Source: a bacterium
GTDB taxonomy: Bacteria > Sysuimicrobiota > Sysuimicrobiia > Sysuimicrobiales > Segetimicrobiaceae
DNA length: 64,000 nucleotides
Direction: 5' to 3'
Assembly (NCBI GenBank): GCA_035307765.1
Contig: DATGHU010000048.1
Coordinates: forward strand, 10,099 to 74,098
Below the pieces are notes generated by a model. That model was not told the origin of the DNA, did not search any database, and was given only the letters and a program-made list of their open reading frames with translations. Position numbers and translations under genes: made by a program. This document shows, one piece after another, positions 17,696 through 26,630 of this stretch. The first letter of the stretch is position 1. Every line of letters starts with the position of its first letter.

Positions 17696-18253
17696 CTATC
17701 TCCAGAATCCTGCCACCCACGCCCAACCGCCCGGCCGGCGGGCCCAATGCCCCGGCACCCAGACTGCCCCTCGCCAAGGTGCCGGCGCCCAACGCCCCGA
17801 TATCCAAGCCCACCCTCCGCCGTTCCACCGCCAGGCTCCCGCAATCCACACCGCGCCGACGAATGGAGGCGCGACAACGGCCTCCACCTGCACCGGGGGC
17901 GGCGGAGTCACGACAACCGCGACCCCCTGCCAATGACCGCGTACCCAAACCCAACCGTACCAGCGGTGAACCCAGCGTCCCGGTACCCACGCCGCGCCGG
18001 GGTACGGGGTGAGCTCCCACCGACCTGCGATCCACGTCCATCCAGTCGGCTGGTAGTACCAGTACCCCGGCACCCAGACGTAGCCGACGCTCGGCGGCGG
18101 CGTGGCGATATCGCCAGGCGGCAGAGGGGGTGGTCCGGGGGCGATCACCTCTCCCCGGTCACCGTTACCCTCGGCGAATGCGGAATTTGCCGCCGTCAGC
18201 ACACCGAAACCGACCGCCACCAGCATGCCTGCCGCGCCGAGCTTCCGGATCAT
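17696..18253 (-). CDS. YXWGXW-repeat envelope protein
   Basis: 185 residues: signal peptide (MIRKLGAAGMLVAVGFGVLT, AFA cleavage near 27), a Pro-rich spacer, then repeated aromatic units of the form W-V-P-G-x-W / W-x-x-G-x-W (GYVWVPGYWYY, WTWIAGRWEL, WVWVRGHW, WAWISGRWAP, WAWVAGFW). This is the YXWGXW/BcpO-type repeat of secreted or outer-surface proteins without known enzymatic role. It converges on the orphan binding-protein gene 156 bp away. Tryptophan-rich composition is the main oddity. Confidence 0.85.
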   Translation of the reverse strand: MIRKLGAAGMLVAVGFGVLTAANSAFAEGNGDRGEVIAPGPPPLPPGDIATPPPSVGYVWVPGYWYYQPTGWTWIAGRWELTPYPGAAWVPGRWVHRWYGWVWVRGHWQGVAVVVTPPPPVQVEAVVAPPFVGAVWIAGAWRWNGGGWAWISGRWAPAPWRGAVWVPGHWARRPGGWAWVAGFWR

Positions 18254-18600
18254 GATCTCCTCCCCGTTCGGCTTTGAAATCTCTTGCGGTCCATGGCCGC
18301 GACCCTCCCCAAAAGCGCCGGTAAGGGTTGAAAAAGTTCCCCCAAACCCTAAGGGATCCGCCCGACCGATTCCCTATCCGCACCCATTGTGGTGCGGTTT
18401 TGGAGAGATTTCTGGGCATATGAGTGATGAAGTTGATAATAAAGCCCAGATTGCTCGGACAGGCGAGTTCCCATGATCGCGGATGGCTGTTTTCGATCAG
18501 CTCTCGATCCGGAGCACGCGGGCGATGGCAAACCCCCGCGCCCAAGGGTAGGATAGGAGTCCAGGGTGACGTGGCGCCTGGGAATAGGCGGTTTGATGAT
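18254..18600. other. Intergenic region between divergent genes
   Basis: About 350 bp upstream of both the YXWGXW gene (minus) and a zinc-ribbon gene (plus). It contains one hairpin (18378-18397); promoters are not obvious. Confidence 0.4.
18378..18401 (+). terminator. Hairpin with T-tail
   Basis: CCGCACC (18378-18384) pairs with GGTGCGG (18391-18397), loop CATTGT, followed by TTTT. It has the shape of an intrinsic terminator but lies 200 bp before a gene and far from any plus-strand stop, so it may be an attenuator or end a short RNA. Confidence 0.4.
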
Positions 18601-18759
18601 ATGGCGATCGGGTGGTATCCGGCGCGGTGCGCAAAGTGCTTAAAGCGGTTTGTTCCGAAGAGCCGCCGGAGTAAGGTGTGTCAGGAGTGTGCCGCCAAAA
18701 ACAAGCAGCACCGTCGCGGACGAAGAGACGCGATCAAGACCCGGTCGGCCCAGGAGTAG
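18601..18759 (+). CDS. Tiny zinc-ribbon protein
   Basis: 52 residues, MAIGWYPARCAKCLKRF then VCQECAAKNKQHRRGRRD. Two CxxC pairs (RCAKC and VCQEC) 17 residues apart form a probable zinc ribbon, followed by a strongly basic tail, suggesting nucleic-acid or ribosome contact. AATAGGCGG precedes the ATG; the longer frame from 18424 adds unstructured sequence. Single gene, function unknown. Confidence 0.6.
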   Translation: MAIGWYPARCAKCLKRFVPKSRRSKVCQECAAKNKQHRRGRRDAIKTRSAQE

Positions 18760-18823
18760 GGTCGCCGGGCCGTCGGAACGCGGGGCGCTCGTCTGGTCTC
18801 CTCCGCGGAAGCCGAGATGTGCT

Positions 18824-19831
18824 TCAGGGTCTCCGGTGCCGACGGCTTAGCCCCATCTTGCATGCGAGGTCGAACGCGCTCCACATCGCGCCGACGTTGG
18901 CGATGCCCTGACCGGCTATGTCGAACGCCGTGCCGTGGGCGGGGGTCGTGACGGGGATAGGCAATCCTCCGGCGACGGTCACGCCCCGATCGAATCCCAT
19001 CAGCTTCATCGCGATCTGACCTTGATCATGGTACTGGGTCACAATCGCGTCGTATCGCCCGTCGCGTCCCTTGAGGAAGATCGTGTCCGCCGGGAACGGC
19101 CCGTCGGCCGGGGTGCCGCGCTGGCGCGCGAGTTCGATGCCTGGGAGAATGATGTCGATCTCTTCCCGACCAAAGGCGCCGCCCTCGCCGTTGTGGGGAT
19201 TGAGGCCGCATACGGCGATTCTCGGACGGGTCACCCCGTTTTGCCGGAGCACCCCCGCGATCAGCTCAATCGCCTCTGCGACCCGCTGGGGGGTGAGCAA
19301 TCCGCTCACCTCGCTCAGTGCGACGTGCGAGGTGACGCGCGACGTCCACAACGTGCCGAGCACATTGCACTCGCCCATCGGGCCGCGGTAGGCTATCTGG
19401 TCGGCAAACCAGTGCAGCTCGTCCGACTGACACATGCCGGCGAGGTGGAGGGACGTCTTGTTCAGGGGCGCAAAGCACAACGCGTCGGTGCGGCCGTCCC
19501 GGGTGAGCTCAATGCCTACTCGCAGCGCGTCGAGGCAGTACTGTCCGCCCTCGCGACTGGCCCGTCCCCTCGGGAACGCCCCGGTCACGCCCCCGCGGTG
19601 CGGAGAGAGGATCGGGAGGCCCCGCGCAAAGTCCGCGGCTTCGAACGATTCCGCCGTGGTGTACGGGACGTCCACGTCCGCGATTTTCATGCCGTGGTGA
19701 AACTCCTCGCGATCGGCGATCACGTAGATCTCCGCGCGGGCGCGGATCGCCGGGTCCCCTAACAGCTTCGCGACCAGCTCGGGGCCGATGCCGGCGGGAT
19801 CACCCGCCATCATGGCAATGCGCGGTCTCAT
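18824..19831 (-). CDS. pdxA: PdxA-family 4-phospho-hydroxythreonine dehydrogenase
   Basis: 335 residues, the usual PdxA length. Family landmarks are IAMMAGDPAGIGPELVAKLL at the start, APLNK, LNPHNGEGGAFG (metal His) and YHDQGQIAMK (metal His), then HGTAFDIAGQG near the end. The first metal-His segment, GHTE in classical PdxA, is here SDELHW, so this may be a PdxA2-type catabolic dehydrogenase acting on a phospho-threonate rather than the vitamin B6 enzyme. ATG at 19831 follows GGGGGAGGCG on the minus strand. It is divergent from the acyl-CoA ligase, with a 240-bp shared regulatory region. No kinase partner is visible. Confidence 0.85.
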   Translation of the reverse strand: MRPRIAMMAGDPAGIGPELVAKLLGDPAIRARAEIYVIADREEFHHGMKIADVDVPYTTAESFEAADFARGLPILSPHRGGVTGAFPRGRASREGGQYCLDALRVGIELTRDGRTDALCFAPLNKTSLHLAGMCQSDELHWFADQIAYRGPMGECNVLGTLWTSRVTSHVALSEVSGLLTPQRVAEAIELIAGVLRQNGVTRPRIAVCGLNPHNGEGGAFGREEIDIILPGIELARQRGTPADGPFPADTIFLKGRDGRYDAIVTQYHDQGQIAMKLMGFDRGVTVAGGLPIPVTTPAHGTAFDIAGQGIANVGAMWSAFDLACKMGLSRRHRRP

Positions 19832-20071
19832 AGGTGCGCGTTCGCCTCCCCCATTCGTTCGGGACACAGCGCGTTTCGGCCCTCCGTGGGTCACTTCGCG
19901 CGCCCCCGCGGCGTCACCTGGCCTTGAGCGCGATCGACCCGGCGCGGTCGGCAATGCCCCCGGCGACGGCCCGGGGGACTTCGTTTGCCCGGCAGCGAAC
20001 TCGGGGGTGCTGCGAGATCCGAGCTCAAGGGTCCCGCAGCCGGTGAGCCGAACGGGTGAGGAGGTGTACCC

Positions 20072-21712
20072 ATGCCCGCGCCTTCCTATGTGCACGGCGC
20101 CAGCGAGATTCCGCTCCTCGGCGAGACGATTGGGGCGAACCTGTGGCGTACCGTGGAGCGGTTCCCAGAGAGCGAGGCGCTCGTCGTGCGCCATCAGCAC
20201 TACCGGGCCACTTACCGAGAGTTCTGGGACCAGGTGACCCGGGCGGCGCGGGGCCTGATGGTCCGGGGGATTCGGAGGGGCGATCGGGTCGGGATCTGGG
20301 CCCCCAACCGCGCGGAATGGGTGGTCGTGCAGTATGCGACCGCCCGTATCGGCGCGATCCTGGTGAACATCAACCCGGCGTACAAAACGACCGAGCTCGA
20401 ATACGCCCTCAGGCAGTCAGAAGTCAGCGTCCTCGTCCTTGCCCGCGGGTTCCGGCAGTCGAATTACGTCGCCATGCTCGAGACGGTCCGAGCTCGGTGT
20501 CCGGATCTTCGAGACAGCCTCGTGCTCGACGACGGCTGGGAGGGTCTCCTGGCGGATGCCGACCGCGTCGCCGCGGCAGATCTCGCGGCGCTCGAGGCGA
20601 CCCTCCAGTTTGACGATCCCATCAATGTCCAGTACACGTCGGGGACCACGGGGTTCCCCAAGGGGGCGACGCTTTCGCATCACAACATTCTCAACAACGC
20701 ATTGTTCATCGGGGAAGCGCTGCACTACTCGGAGCGCGACCGGGTGTGCATCCCGGTACCGTTCTACCACTGCTTCGGGATGGTCTTGGGGAACTTGGCG
20801 TGCACGACGCACGGATCGTGCATGGTCGTCCCCGGGGAGGCCTTTGACCCCCTCGGCGTGCTGGAAACGGTCCAGGCGGAGCGCTGCACTTCCCTGTACG
20901 GCGTCCCGACGATGTTCATCGGCGAACTTGACCACCCGCGCTTCTCCCAGTTCGACCTGTCCAGCCTCCGCACCGGGATTATGGCCGGCTCCCCCTGCCC
21001 GGTCGAGGTGATGAAGAAGGTGCAGGCACAGATGGGCATGAGGGAGGTGACCATCTGCTACGGAATGACCGAGACGTCGCCGGTGTCGACCCAGAGCGCC
21101 CTCGACGATCCACTCGACAAGCGCGTGACGACCGTGGGGCGCATCCACCCCCACGCCGAGATCAAGATCGTCGATCCTGCCACGGGCGGGACCGTTCCGC
21201 GGGGGACCCCGGGCGAACTGTGCACCCGGGGGTATTTGGTGATGCTGGGATACTGGAACAACCCCGCGGCGACGCGCGATGCCATCGACGCGGCCCGCTG
21301 GATGCACACCGGCGATCTTGCGACGATGGACGACGAAGGGTACGTGAACATCGTTGGGCGCATCAAGGACATGATCATTCGGGGCGGCGAGAACATCTAC
21401 CCGCGGGAGATCGAAGAGTTTCTGTACGGGCATTCGGCGGTGGCCGACGTCCAGGTGATCGGCGTGCCGAGCCGGGAGTACGGTGAGGAGGTCATGGCCT
21501 GGATCAAGTTGCGCGAAGGCGCCGTGGCGACCCCAGAAGAGTTAACGACATTCTGCCGGGGCCGGATCGCCACCTTCAAGATCCCGCGCTTCTGGAAGTT
21601 CACCGACAGTTTTCCCATGACGGTGACCGGGAAGATCCAAAAGTTTCGGATGCGCGAGATCGCCGTGTCCGAGCTGGGCCTGGAGCAGGCGGCCGGGATT
21701 CGCACCGCCTAG
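20072..21712 (+). CDS. AMP-forming acyl-CoA ligase (fatty-acid type)
   Basis: 546 residues of the ANL superfamily. The phosphate-binding loop [11 protein letters not shown], the [10 protein letters not shown] segment, the YGMTETSP motif, the hinge motif [35 protein letters not shown], and the C-terminal catalytic lysine in [15 protein letters not shown] are all intact. It activates a carboxylic acid to the acyl-AMP and then the CoA thioester; the sequence style is that of medium- and long-chain FadD-like enzymes. GAGGAGG precedes the ATG. A small membrane protein and a VOC protein follow; chain specificity is unknown. Confidence 0.9.
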   Translation: MPAPSYVHGASEIPLLGETIGANLWRTVERFPESEALVVRHQHYRATYREFWDQVTRAARGLMVRGIRRGDRVGIWAPNRAEWVVVQYATARIGAILVNINPAYKTTELEYALRQSEVSVLVLARGFRQSNYVAMLETVRARCPDLRDSLVLDDGWEGLLADADRVAAADLAALEATLQFDDPINVQYTSGTTGFPKGATLSHHNILNNALFIGEALHYSERDRVCIPVPFYHCFGMVLGNLACTTHGSCMVVPGEAFDPLGVLETVQAERCTSLYGVPTMFIGELDHPRFSQFDLSSLRTGIMAGSPCPVEVMKKVQAQMGMREVTICYGMTETSPVSTQSALDDPLDKRVTTVGRIHPHAEIKIVDPATGGTVPRGTPGELCTRGYLVMLGYWNNPAATRDAIDAARWMHTGDLATMDDEGYVNIVGRIKDMIIRGGENIYPREIEEFLYGHSAVADVQVIGVPSREYGEEVMAWIKLREGAVATPEELTTFCRGRIATFKIPRFWKFTDSFPMTVTGKIQKFRMREIAVSELGLEQAAGIRTA

Positions 21713-21769
21713 GCCGCATGGGCGTGGGGGGGTGCCGCCCGTCGACGACGTCGCAACCGGAGGCGGTTC

Positions 21770-21958
21770 ATGCGCGGGGGGCAGAAGATCATCGGCGCGG
21801 TGATGTGCGTCACCGGCACGGTGTGGGTGTTGCAGGGAATCCGCGTGCTGCCGGGGAGCTTCATGACCGGTTCATCGTTCTGGGCGATCGTCGGCGCGGT
21901 GGTGGCCGTGGCGGGGATCGCCGTCTTCATCGGCCTGGCGCGGCCCGGTACCCGCTAG
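21770..21958 (+). CDS. Small two-helix membrane protein
   Basis: 62 residues: helix 1 about 7-25 (IIGAVMCVTGTVWVLQGI), a short Gly/Ser loop (LPGSFMTGSSF), helix 2 about 37-56 (AIVGAVVAVAGIAVFIGLA). The pattern VLQGI..LPGSFMTG..FWA is common in small uncharacterised bacterial membrane proteins. GGAGGCGG precedes the ATG. It lies 57 bp after the acyl-CoA ligase and may share its transcript. Function unknown. Confidence 0.7.
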   Translation: MRGGQKIIGAVMCVTGTVWVLQGIRVLPGSFMTGSSFWAIVGAVVAVAGIAVFIGLARPGTR

Positions 21959-21966
21959 TGCAGGGC

Positions 21967-22003
21967 GTCACAATTAGGCCGCGTTGAGCGTTCTAAATGT
22001 GAC
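21967..22003. promoter_or_regulatory. Inverted repeat upstream of the VOC gene
   Basis: GTCACAATTAG (21967-21977) and CTAAATGTGAC (21993-22003) are inverted repeats matching at 10 of 11 positions, 15 bp apart, ending 15 bp before the GTG start. It could be an operator or an mRNA stem next to the ribosome binding site. Confidence 0.35.
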
Positions 22004-22017
22004 AGGAGGAAATCGCC

Positions 22018-22416
22018 GTGAAGATCAAAGTGACCAGCATCTACGTGGACGATCAAGCGAAACCCCTGCGCTTCTACACCGGCGTCCTCGGCTTCGTGAA
22101 GAAGGCGGATTTCACGCAGGGGCCGTTTCGGTGGCTCACCGTGGCCTCGGCCGAGGAGCCGGACGGCACCGAGCTGCAGCTTGCCCCCAATAACAATCCG
22201 GCCGCTCGGGCCTACCAGCAGGCGATGTTCGAGCAGGGCCAGCCGGCCGCCATGTTCTATGTGGATGACGTGCAGCGCGAGTACGACCGCATGAAACCGC
22301 TAGGCGCGGAGTTCAGCATGCCCCCGACCAAAGTGACCGGTTCGACCATCGCCATGCTGAACGACACCTGCGGCAACCTGATCCAAATCGCTGCGCTCGA
22401 CCGTTGTCAGAGGTGA
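22018..22416 (+). CDS. VOC (glyoxalase/bleomycin-resistance) family protein
   Basis: 132 residues with the two beta-alpha-beta-beta-beta units of the vicinal-oxygen-chelate fold: MKIKVTSIYVDD..KPLRFYTGVLGF and WLTVASAEEPDGTELQLAP, then AAMFYVDDVQREYDRMKPLG and STIAMLNDTCGNLIQIAAL. The second-repeat glutamate/histidine metal ligands are partly replaced, so it may bind metal weakly or act on a small hydrophobic compound. AGGAGGAAA precedes the GTG start. A 12-bp palindrome (22415-22426) covers the stop codon. Confidence 0.85.
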   Translation: MKIKVTSIYVDDQAKPLRFYTGVLGFVKKADFTQGPFRWLTVASAEEPDGTELQLAPNNNPAARAYQQAMFEQGQPAAMFYVDDVQREYDRMKPLGAEFSMPPTKVTGSTIAMLNDTCGNLIQIAALDRCQR

Positions 22417-22821
22417 TCAGCTGATCGCGGACGCGGCCCGCGCTGCGCGCGACATTGATGACTGGCAAGTCCTCTTCCTCGGCCGCTCGGATCGCGCCTC
22501 ACTGACATCTGGTCCTCTGCGGCGTGCAGACGGGCGCGAGGTCAGGATCCGCTCGAGCGGTGGCGGAAATGTGCCCGAGCCGCCTCCGGCCATGGTCCAT
22601 AAGGCAGCGTCTGCTTGACGCCCTAGACTAACGACTCCCAGGGCCTTGCCGGCCCGGCGTTTCGACCCCCGCCGGCGAGTTCGATTTCGCGACCCTCTAG
22701 CCGCCTTCGGCTGAGGCTGCCGGAGGCAGGATAAGGCGGTACGCGACCGAATACAATCTTGTATACAAGATCACGATCATCTCCAGGCACGGGTGCACTC
22801 CGGCCGGAGAGAGGCTTGTGA
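22417..22821. other. Control region upstream of the GntR-FdrA operon
   Basis: About 400 bp with no gene. Its key element is the perfect palindrome at 22756-22771. A TACAAT at 22753-22758 that overlaps the palindrome could be the -10 element; no matching TTGACA-like -35 is visible. Confidence 0.5.
22756..22771. promoter_or_regulatory. Perfect 16-bp palindrome, probable GntR operator
   Basis: ATCTTGTATACAAGAT is its own reverse complement. Its core TTGTATACAA matches the TNGTNNNACNA-type operators known for FadR/FCD regulators. It lies 50 bp before the GntR start and overlaps a TACAAT -10-like hexamer, the classic arrangement for auto-repression of the regulator and its downstream operon. Confidence 0.65.
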
Positions 22822-23556
22822 ATGGGCACCGTGGATGGCGGCCTGGATTCGCTGGTCAGAGTCTCCTCCGGCGCTCGCCCCCGAGAGGGGCAAGGGACGC
22901 CGGGAAGAGTGTTCCGCGCCGAGTCTGTGTACAACGTGCTGAAGGAACGGATCCTTAACTATCAACTGCGCCCCGCGCAGCGGATCGGCGAGATCCAGGT
23001 CGGCAATGAGCTTGGCGTCAGCCGGACACCGGCGCGCGAGGCGCTGCGCCGGCTGGAGCAGGAGGGGTGGCTGATCCTGGTCCCGCGGCAGGGGTACTAC
23101 GTCCGTGCCTATACCCTGCGGGAGTTCGACGAGATCTACGACCTGCGGGTGGCGATCGAGCGCCATGCCTCGCGGACGGCCGCGGAGTTTGCCCCCCTTG
23201 CGTCGCTGTCCCGCGTGGCGGAGGATTGGGGCGCGCTTGAGGCCAGGCAACCGGCGATGACCCTGCTCGATTGGCTCGACGCCGATGAGACGTTCCACAC
23301 TCTGGTGGCTGAGGCCGGCGGGAACCGAAGGTTGGTGGCAATGCTTCAGCGGATTAACGAGCGCCTCCGCATCATCCGTCGCATCGATTACACGAGACCC
23401 GAGCGGGCGACGCTCACGCGGGCCGAGCACCTGGAGATCCTCGAGCTCATCCAGGCACGCCGGGCCGCCGCCGCCGCCGACCGGATGGAGCAGCACATCT
23501 TGTCGAGCAAAGAGAGCGTGAGAGCCCTGGCTCAAATCTATTTCGTCCAGGAGTAG
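22822..23556 (+). CDS. GntR-family regulator, FadR/FCD subfamily
   Basis: 244 residues. A winged helix (about 30-95) contains AQRIGEIQVGNELGVSRTPAREALRRLEQEGW, the standard GntR sequence; an all-helical FCD ligand domain follows (about 105-235) with the metal-type ligands Asp and His in DADETFH, His in RAEHLEI and His in MEQHI. Such regulators bind small carboxylates and usually control neighbouring catabolic genes. GGAGAGAGG precedes the ATG. FdrA starts 9 bp downstream, so the regulator is first gene of the operon and probably represses it through the palindrome. Ligand unknown; a ureide or oxamate-like acid would fit. Confidence 0.9.
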   Translation: MGTVDGGLDSLVRVSSGARPREGQGTPGRVFRAESVYNVLKERILNYQLRPAQRIGEIQVGNELGVSRTPAREALRRLEQEGWLILVPRQGYYVRAYTLREFDEIYDLRVAIERHASRTAAEFAPLASLSRVAEDWGALEARQPAMTLLDWLDADETFHTLVAEAGGNRRLVAMLQRINERLRIIRRIDYTRPERATLTRAEHLEILELIQARRAAAAADRMEQHILSSKESVRALAQIYFVQE

Positions 23557-23565
23557 CCCAACCGT

Positions 23566-25176
23566 ATGGGGCAGATCGTGCGAAACCGGATCTTCAAAAA
23601 CGCGTACCGGGACTCCGTGGAGCTGATGCGCATCGCCGCCGAGCTGGAGCGGCTTCCCTCCGTGTCGCGGGCCGGGATGATGATGGCCACCCCGGCGAAC
23701 CGCGAGGTGCTGGTCGATGCCGCGCTCCTCGATCCGGCGGCGGAGGGCGCGGGTCCCAGTGACCTGATCGTGGCCGTCGCCGCAGAGGACGAGGCGGCGG
23801 CCACGAGCGCCCTCGATCGCGCCACGGCGCTGCTCGCCGGCTCGGGCGACGCGCGTCCCTCCGAACAGCGGGCGCGGGTCGCCGCGACGATCTACGAGGC
23901 GCTGGTTGGGCTGCCCACGGCCAACCTCGTGTTGGTCTCGACCCCGGGCCCCTACGCCACGGCGGAGGCCCTGAAAGCGCTCAAGCGCGGCCTGCACGTA
24001 TTTTTGTTCAGCGATAACGTGCCGGTGGCCGACGAGATCGAGCTTAAGCAGCTGGCGGAGCGCAAGGGGTTGTTGGTAATGGGACCGGACTGCGGAACGG
24101 CGATCATCGACGGGATTCCGCTCGGGTTCGCGAACGTCGTCCGCCCCGGGCGCATCGGCCTCATTGGCGCCTCCGGCACCGGCCTGCAGCAGGTGTCCTG
24201 CCTCGTCGACCGGTTGGGGGAAGGGATCTCCCAGGCGATCGGGGTCGGCGGGCGCGACCTGGACGAGCGCGTCGGCGGGCGGATGACCCTGGCGGCGCTG
24301 CGCCGGCTTGCCGCGGACGGGGGTACCGCGGTGATCGTCCTCATCTCCAAGCCGCCGGCCCCGGCGGTGGCGCAACGGGTGCTGGCTGAGGCCCGCGGCT
24401 GCCCCAAGCCGGTCGTGGCCAACTTCCTCGGCGGAGATGCCGAGGCGGGGGTGGGGGGAGTCCTGTTCGCCGAGACCTTCGAAGACGCGGCGCGGACGGC
24501 GGTGGCCCTGGCCCGAGGGGTCTCATCCCCCGGCGAGGCGCCGGAAGCCGGGACGCCCCAGCGGGAGGCCTCCGGTCGAGACCCTGGCCTGCGGTTGGCT
24601 CCGGGACAGGACGCCATTCGCGGCCTGTACTGTGGGGGGTCACTGGCCGGGGAGGCGAAGCTCATCCTTCACCGCCTGCTCGGCGGGACCCGGGCCCAGC
24701 GCTACACGGTGATCGATCTCGGGGATGACGAGTACACCGTCGGCCGACCGCACCCGATGATCGATCCGCGCCTCCGGAACCAGTTCATCGTCGACGCGGC
24801 CCGGGATCCGCAGACCGCGGTCATCCTGCTCGACGTGGTCCTCGGGTACAATGCGCACCCGGATCCGGCGGGCGCGCTCGTCCCGGCGCTCGAGGAGGCC
24901 AGGCGCGAAGCCGGGCGCGCCGGGCGCCAGGTTGCCTTTGTCGCTTCAGTCTGCGGCACGGCGGCCGACCCTCAGGGTCTCGGCCGCCAGGAAGCGTGCC
25001 TGGAGTCGGCGGAGGTCCTCCTGGCCCCCAGCAACGCGCAGGCGGCCCAACTGGCGGCTCGCCTCGTCGGGGCGGGCGCCCCCGCGACGCGGCCGGCGCA
25101 GCCGGTCAGGCTCGACCCACACCGCACCGGCGGGACGCCGAATGCTCCACGCGGTTCCGGGGGGGAGGGCGGATGA
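23566..25176 (+). CDS. fdrA: FdrA/AllF-like acyl-CoA-synthetase-fold subunit
   Basis: 536 residues with the succinyl-CoA-synthetase-like architecture of FdrA: N-terminal half with SVELMRIAAELERLPSVSRA and GLLVMGPDCGTAI, the nucleotide/CoA-type loop IGLIGASGTGLQQVSCLVDR, then a C-terminal ligase-like domain with LRNQFIVDAARDPQTAVILLDVVLGYNAHPDPA (two pieces of one stretch). In E. coli, FdrA (AllF) together with YlbE (AllG, DUF1116) and YlbF (AllH) was reported to form oxamate carbamoyltransferase, which converts oxalurate plus phosphate to oxamate and carbamoyl phosphate. Here the DUF1116 gene overlaps by ATGA and carbamate kinase follows. No AllH (DUF2877) gene is present in the window. Confidence 0.88.
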   Translation: MGQIVRNRIFKNAYRDSVELMRIAAELERLPSVSRAGMMMATPANREVLVDAALLDPAAEGAGPSDLIVAVAAEDEAAATSALDRATALLAGSGDARPSEQRARVAATIYEALVGLPTANLVLVSTPGPYATAEALKALKRGLHVFLFSDNVPVADEIELKQLAERKGLLVMGPDCGTAIIDGIPLGFANVVRPGRIGLIGASGTGLQQVSCLVDRLGEGISQAIGVGGRDLDERVGGRMTLAALRRLAADGGTAVIVLISKPPAPAVAQRVLAEARGCPKPVVANFLGGDAEAGVGGVLFAETFEDAARTAVALARGVSSPGEAPEAGTPQREASGRDPGLRLAPGQDAIRGLYCGGSLAGEAKLILHRLLGGTRAQRYTVIDLGDDEYTVGRPHPMIDPRLRNQFIVDAARDPQTAVILLDVVLGYNAHPDPAGALVPALEEARREAGRAGRQVAFVASVCGTAADPQGLGRQEACLESAEVLLAPSNAQAAQLAARLVGAGAPATRPAQPVRLDPHRTGGTPNAPRGSGGEGG

Positions 25177-26630
25177 CAGCGGGTTCGCCGCCGGCCGGCC
25201 CTCGATTGTTCCCGGACGGGCTGCGGGCGCTGAACGTCGGACTGGCGGGCTTTGCGGAGCCACTCCGCGCCCACGGCGCGGAGTGCGTGCAGGTCGCGTG
25301 GCGGCCCCCCGCGGAGGCGGACCGTGACCTCGGACTCCTGGTCGCCCGATTGGAGGATGATCCGGACGATCCGATCGGTGGCCTGGTCGCCCGCGCGAAC
25401 GCCGACGCGGTTAAGCAGATCCTTGAAGGCCGCCCGGTCCTGCTCGACGTGCAACCGGCCGAGAGCGTGATCCCGGGGATGACCCCGCGCATGTTGCTGC
25501 ACAGCGGACCGCCGATCGAGTGGTCGCGGATGTGTGGACCGATGCGGGGGGCGGTGACCGGGGCCATCCTTTTCGAGGGGTGGGCGCGCGCCCCCGAAGA
25601 GGCGGAGGCGATGGCCGCGGGCGGGGGGATCCAGTTTTCGCCCTGCCACCAGCACCGAGCGGTCGGGCCGATGGCGGGCGTCGTCTCCCCATCGATGCCG
25701 GTGTTCGTCGTGGAAAACGCCGCCCACGGCAACCGCGCGTTCGCCACGTTGAACGAGGGGCTGGGAAAGGTGCTGCGCTACGGCGCCTTCGATGCGGACG
25801 TGATCCGACGGTTGAGGTGGTTCACCGAGACCCTCGGTCCGGCGCTCGGCCGCACCTTGCGGTCGGAGGGTTCGGTCGACCTGGCCGGCCTGACCGCCCA
25901 GGCCCTGCAGATGGGGGATGAGTGCCACAACCGCAACGCCGCCGCAACGTCGCTCTTTGTCCGAACGCTCGCGCCCGCGCTGGTTCGGGTCGTCGAGCGC
26001 GCGGACGCCGCCGCGGCGCTGGACTTCATCCGGGGCAACGACCACTTTTACCTCAACCTTTCGATGGCCGCCTGCAAGGCGACGCTCGACGCCGCCCACG
26101 GACGCGACGGCTCGACGGTGGTCACGGCGATGTCGCGGAACGGTGTCGAGTTTGGGATCCGCATGAGCGGGACCGGGGACACGTGGTTCACCGCGCCGGT
26201 GCCCGTGCCGGAGGGTCTGTACTTTCCCGGCTACGGACCCGCGGACGCCAACCCGGATCTGGGCGACAGCGCGATCACGGAAACGTGCGGGCTGGGGGGA
26301 TTCGCGATGGCCGCGGCGCCGGCGATCGTCCGGTTCGTGGGGGGGACTCCCAGCGACGCGTTGGAAACGACCCGCGAGATGTACCGGATCACCCTGACCC
26401 GCCATCCAGGGTACACGATCGCCGGGCTCGGATTCGCCGGCACGCCCACGGGCATCGATGCCCGGCGCGTGGTCGAAAGCGGCACCCTGCCGGTGATCAA
26501 CACGGGGATCGCGCACCGCAAGCCGGGGATCGGGCAGATCGGCGCCGGGATCACCCGGGCGCCGCTTGCCTGCTTCGCCGACGCCATCCGGGAACTGGGA
26601 CGTCGGCTCGGCCTCGGGGGGGCGCGGTAA
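25173..26630 (+). CDS. DUF1116 (AllG/YlbE-like) carbamoyltransferase subunit, paralogue 1
   Basis: 485 residues. DUF1116 hallmarks are LLHSGPPIEWSRMCGPMRGA, CHQHRAVGPMAGVVSPSMPV, the ALQMGDECHNRNAAAT segment, FIRGNDHFYLNLSMAACKA, and VTAMSRNGVEFGIRMSG. The ATG sits inside the fdrA stop (ATGA at 25173-25176), so translation is coupled, as expected for subunits of one enzyme. The longer frame from 24996 would overlap fdrA and is rejected. A second, shorter paralogue lies at 59141-60427 beside PucG. Role in oxamate carbamoyl transfer is by homology to E. coli AllG; the exact substrate is inferred. Confidence 0.88.
   Translation: MTAGSPPAGPRLFPDGLRALNVGLAGFAEPLRAHGAECVQVAWRPPAEADRDLGLLVARLEDDPDDPIGGLVARANADAVKQILEGRPVLLDVQPAESVIPGMTPRMLLHSGPPIEWSRMCGPMRGAVTGAILFEGWARAPEEAEAMAAGGGIQFSPCHQHRAVGPMAGVVSPSMPVFVVENAAHGNRAFATLNEGLGKVLRYGAFDADVIRRLRWFTETLGPALGRTLRSEGSVDLAGLTAQALQMGDECHNRNAAATSLFVRTLAPALVRVVERADAAAALDFIRGNDHFYLNLSMAACKATLDAAHGRDGSTVVTAMSRNGVEFGIRMSGTGDTWFTAPVPVPEGLYFPGYGPADANPDLGDSAITETCGLGGFAMAAAPAIVRFVGGTPSDALETTREMYRITLTRHPGYTIAGLGFAGTPTGIDARRVVESGTLPVINTGIAHRKPGIGQIGAGITRAPLACFADAIRELGRRLGLGGAR

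Noticed and set aside
18824-19831. PdxA gene as part of a D-threonate catabolic cluster
   Set aside because: No DtnK-type four-carbon acid sugar kinase or aldolase is adjacent, so only the family is reported.
22415-22426. 12-bp palindrome GATCAGCTGATC over the VOC stop codon
   Set aside because: Perfect but short, with no loop or T-run; it could be chance in this composition, so it is only mentioned.
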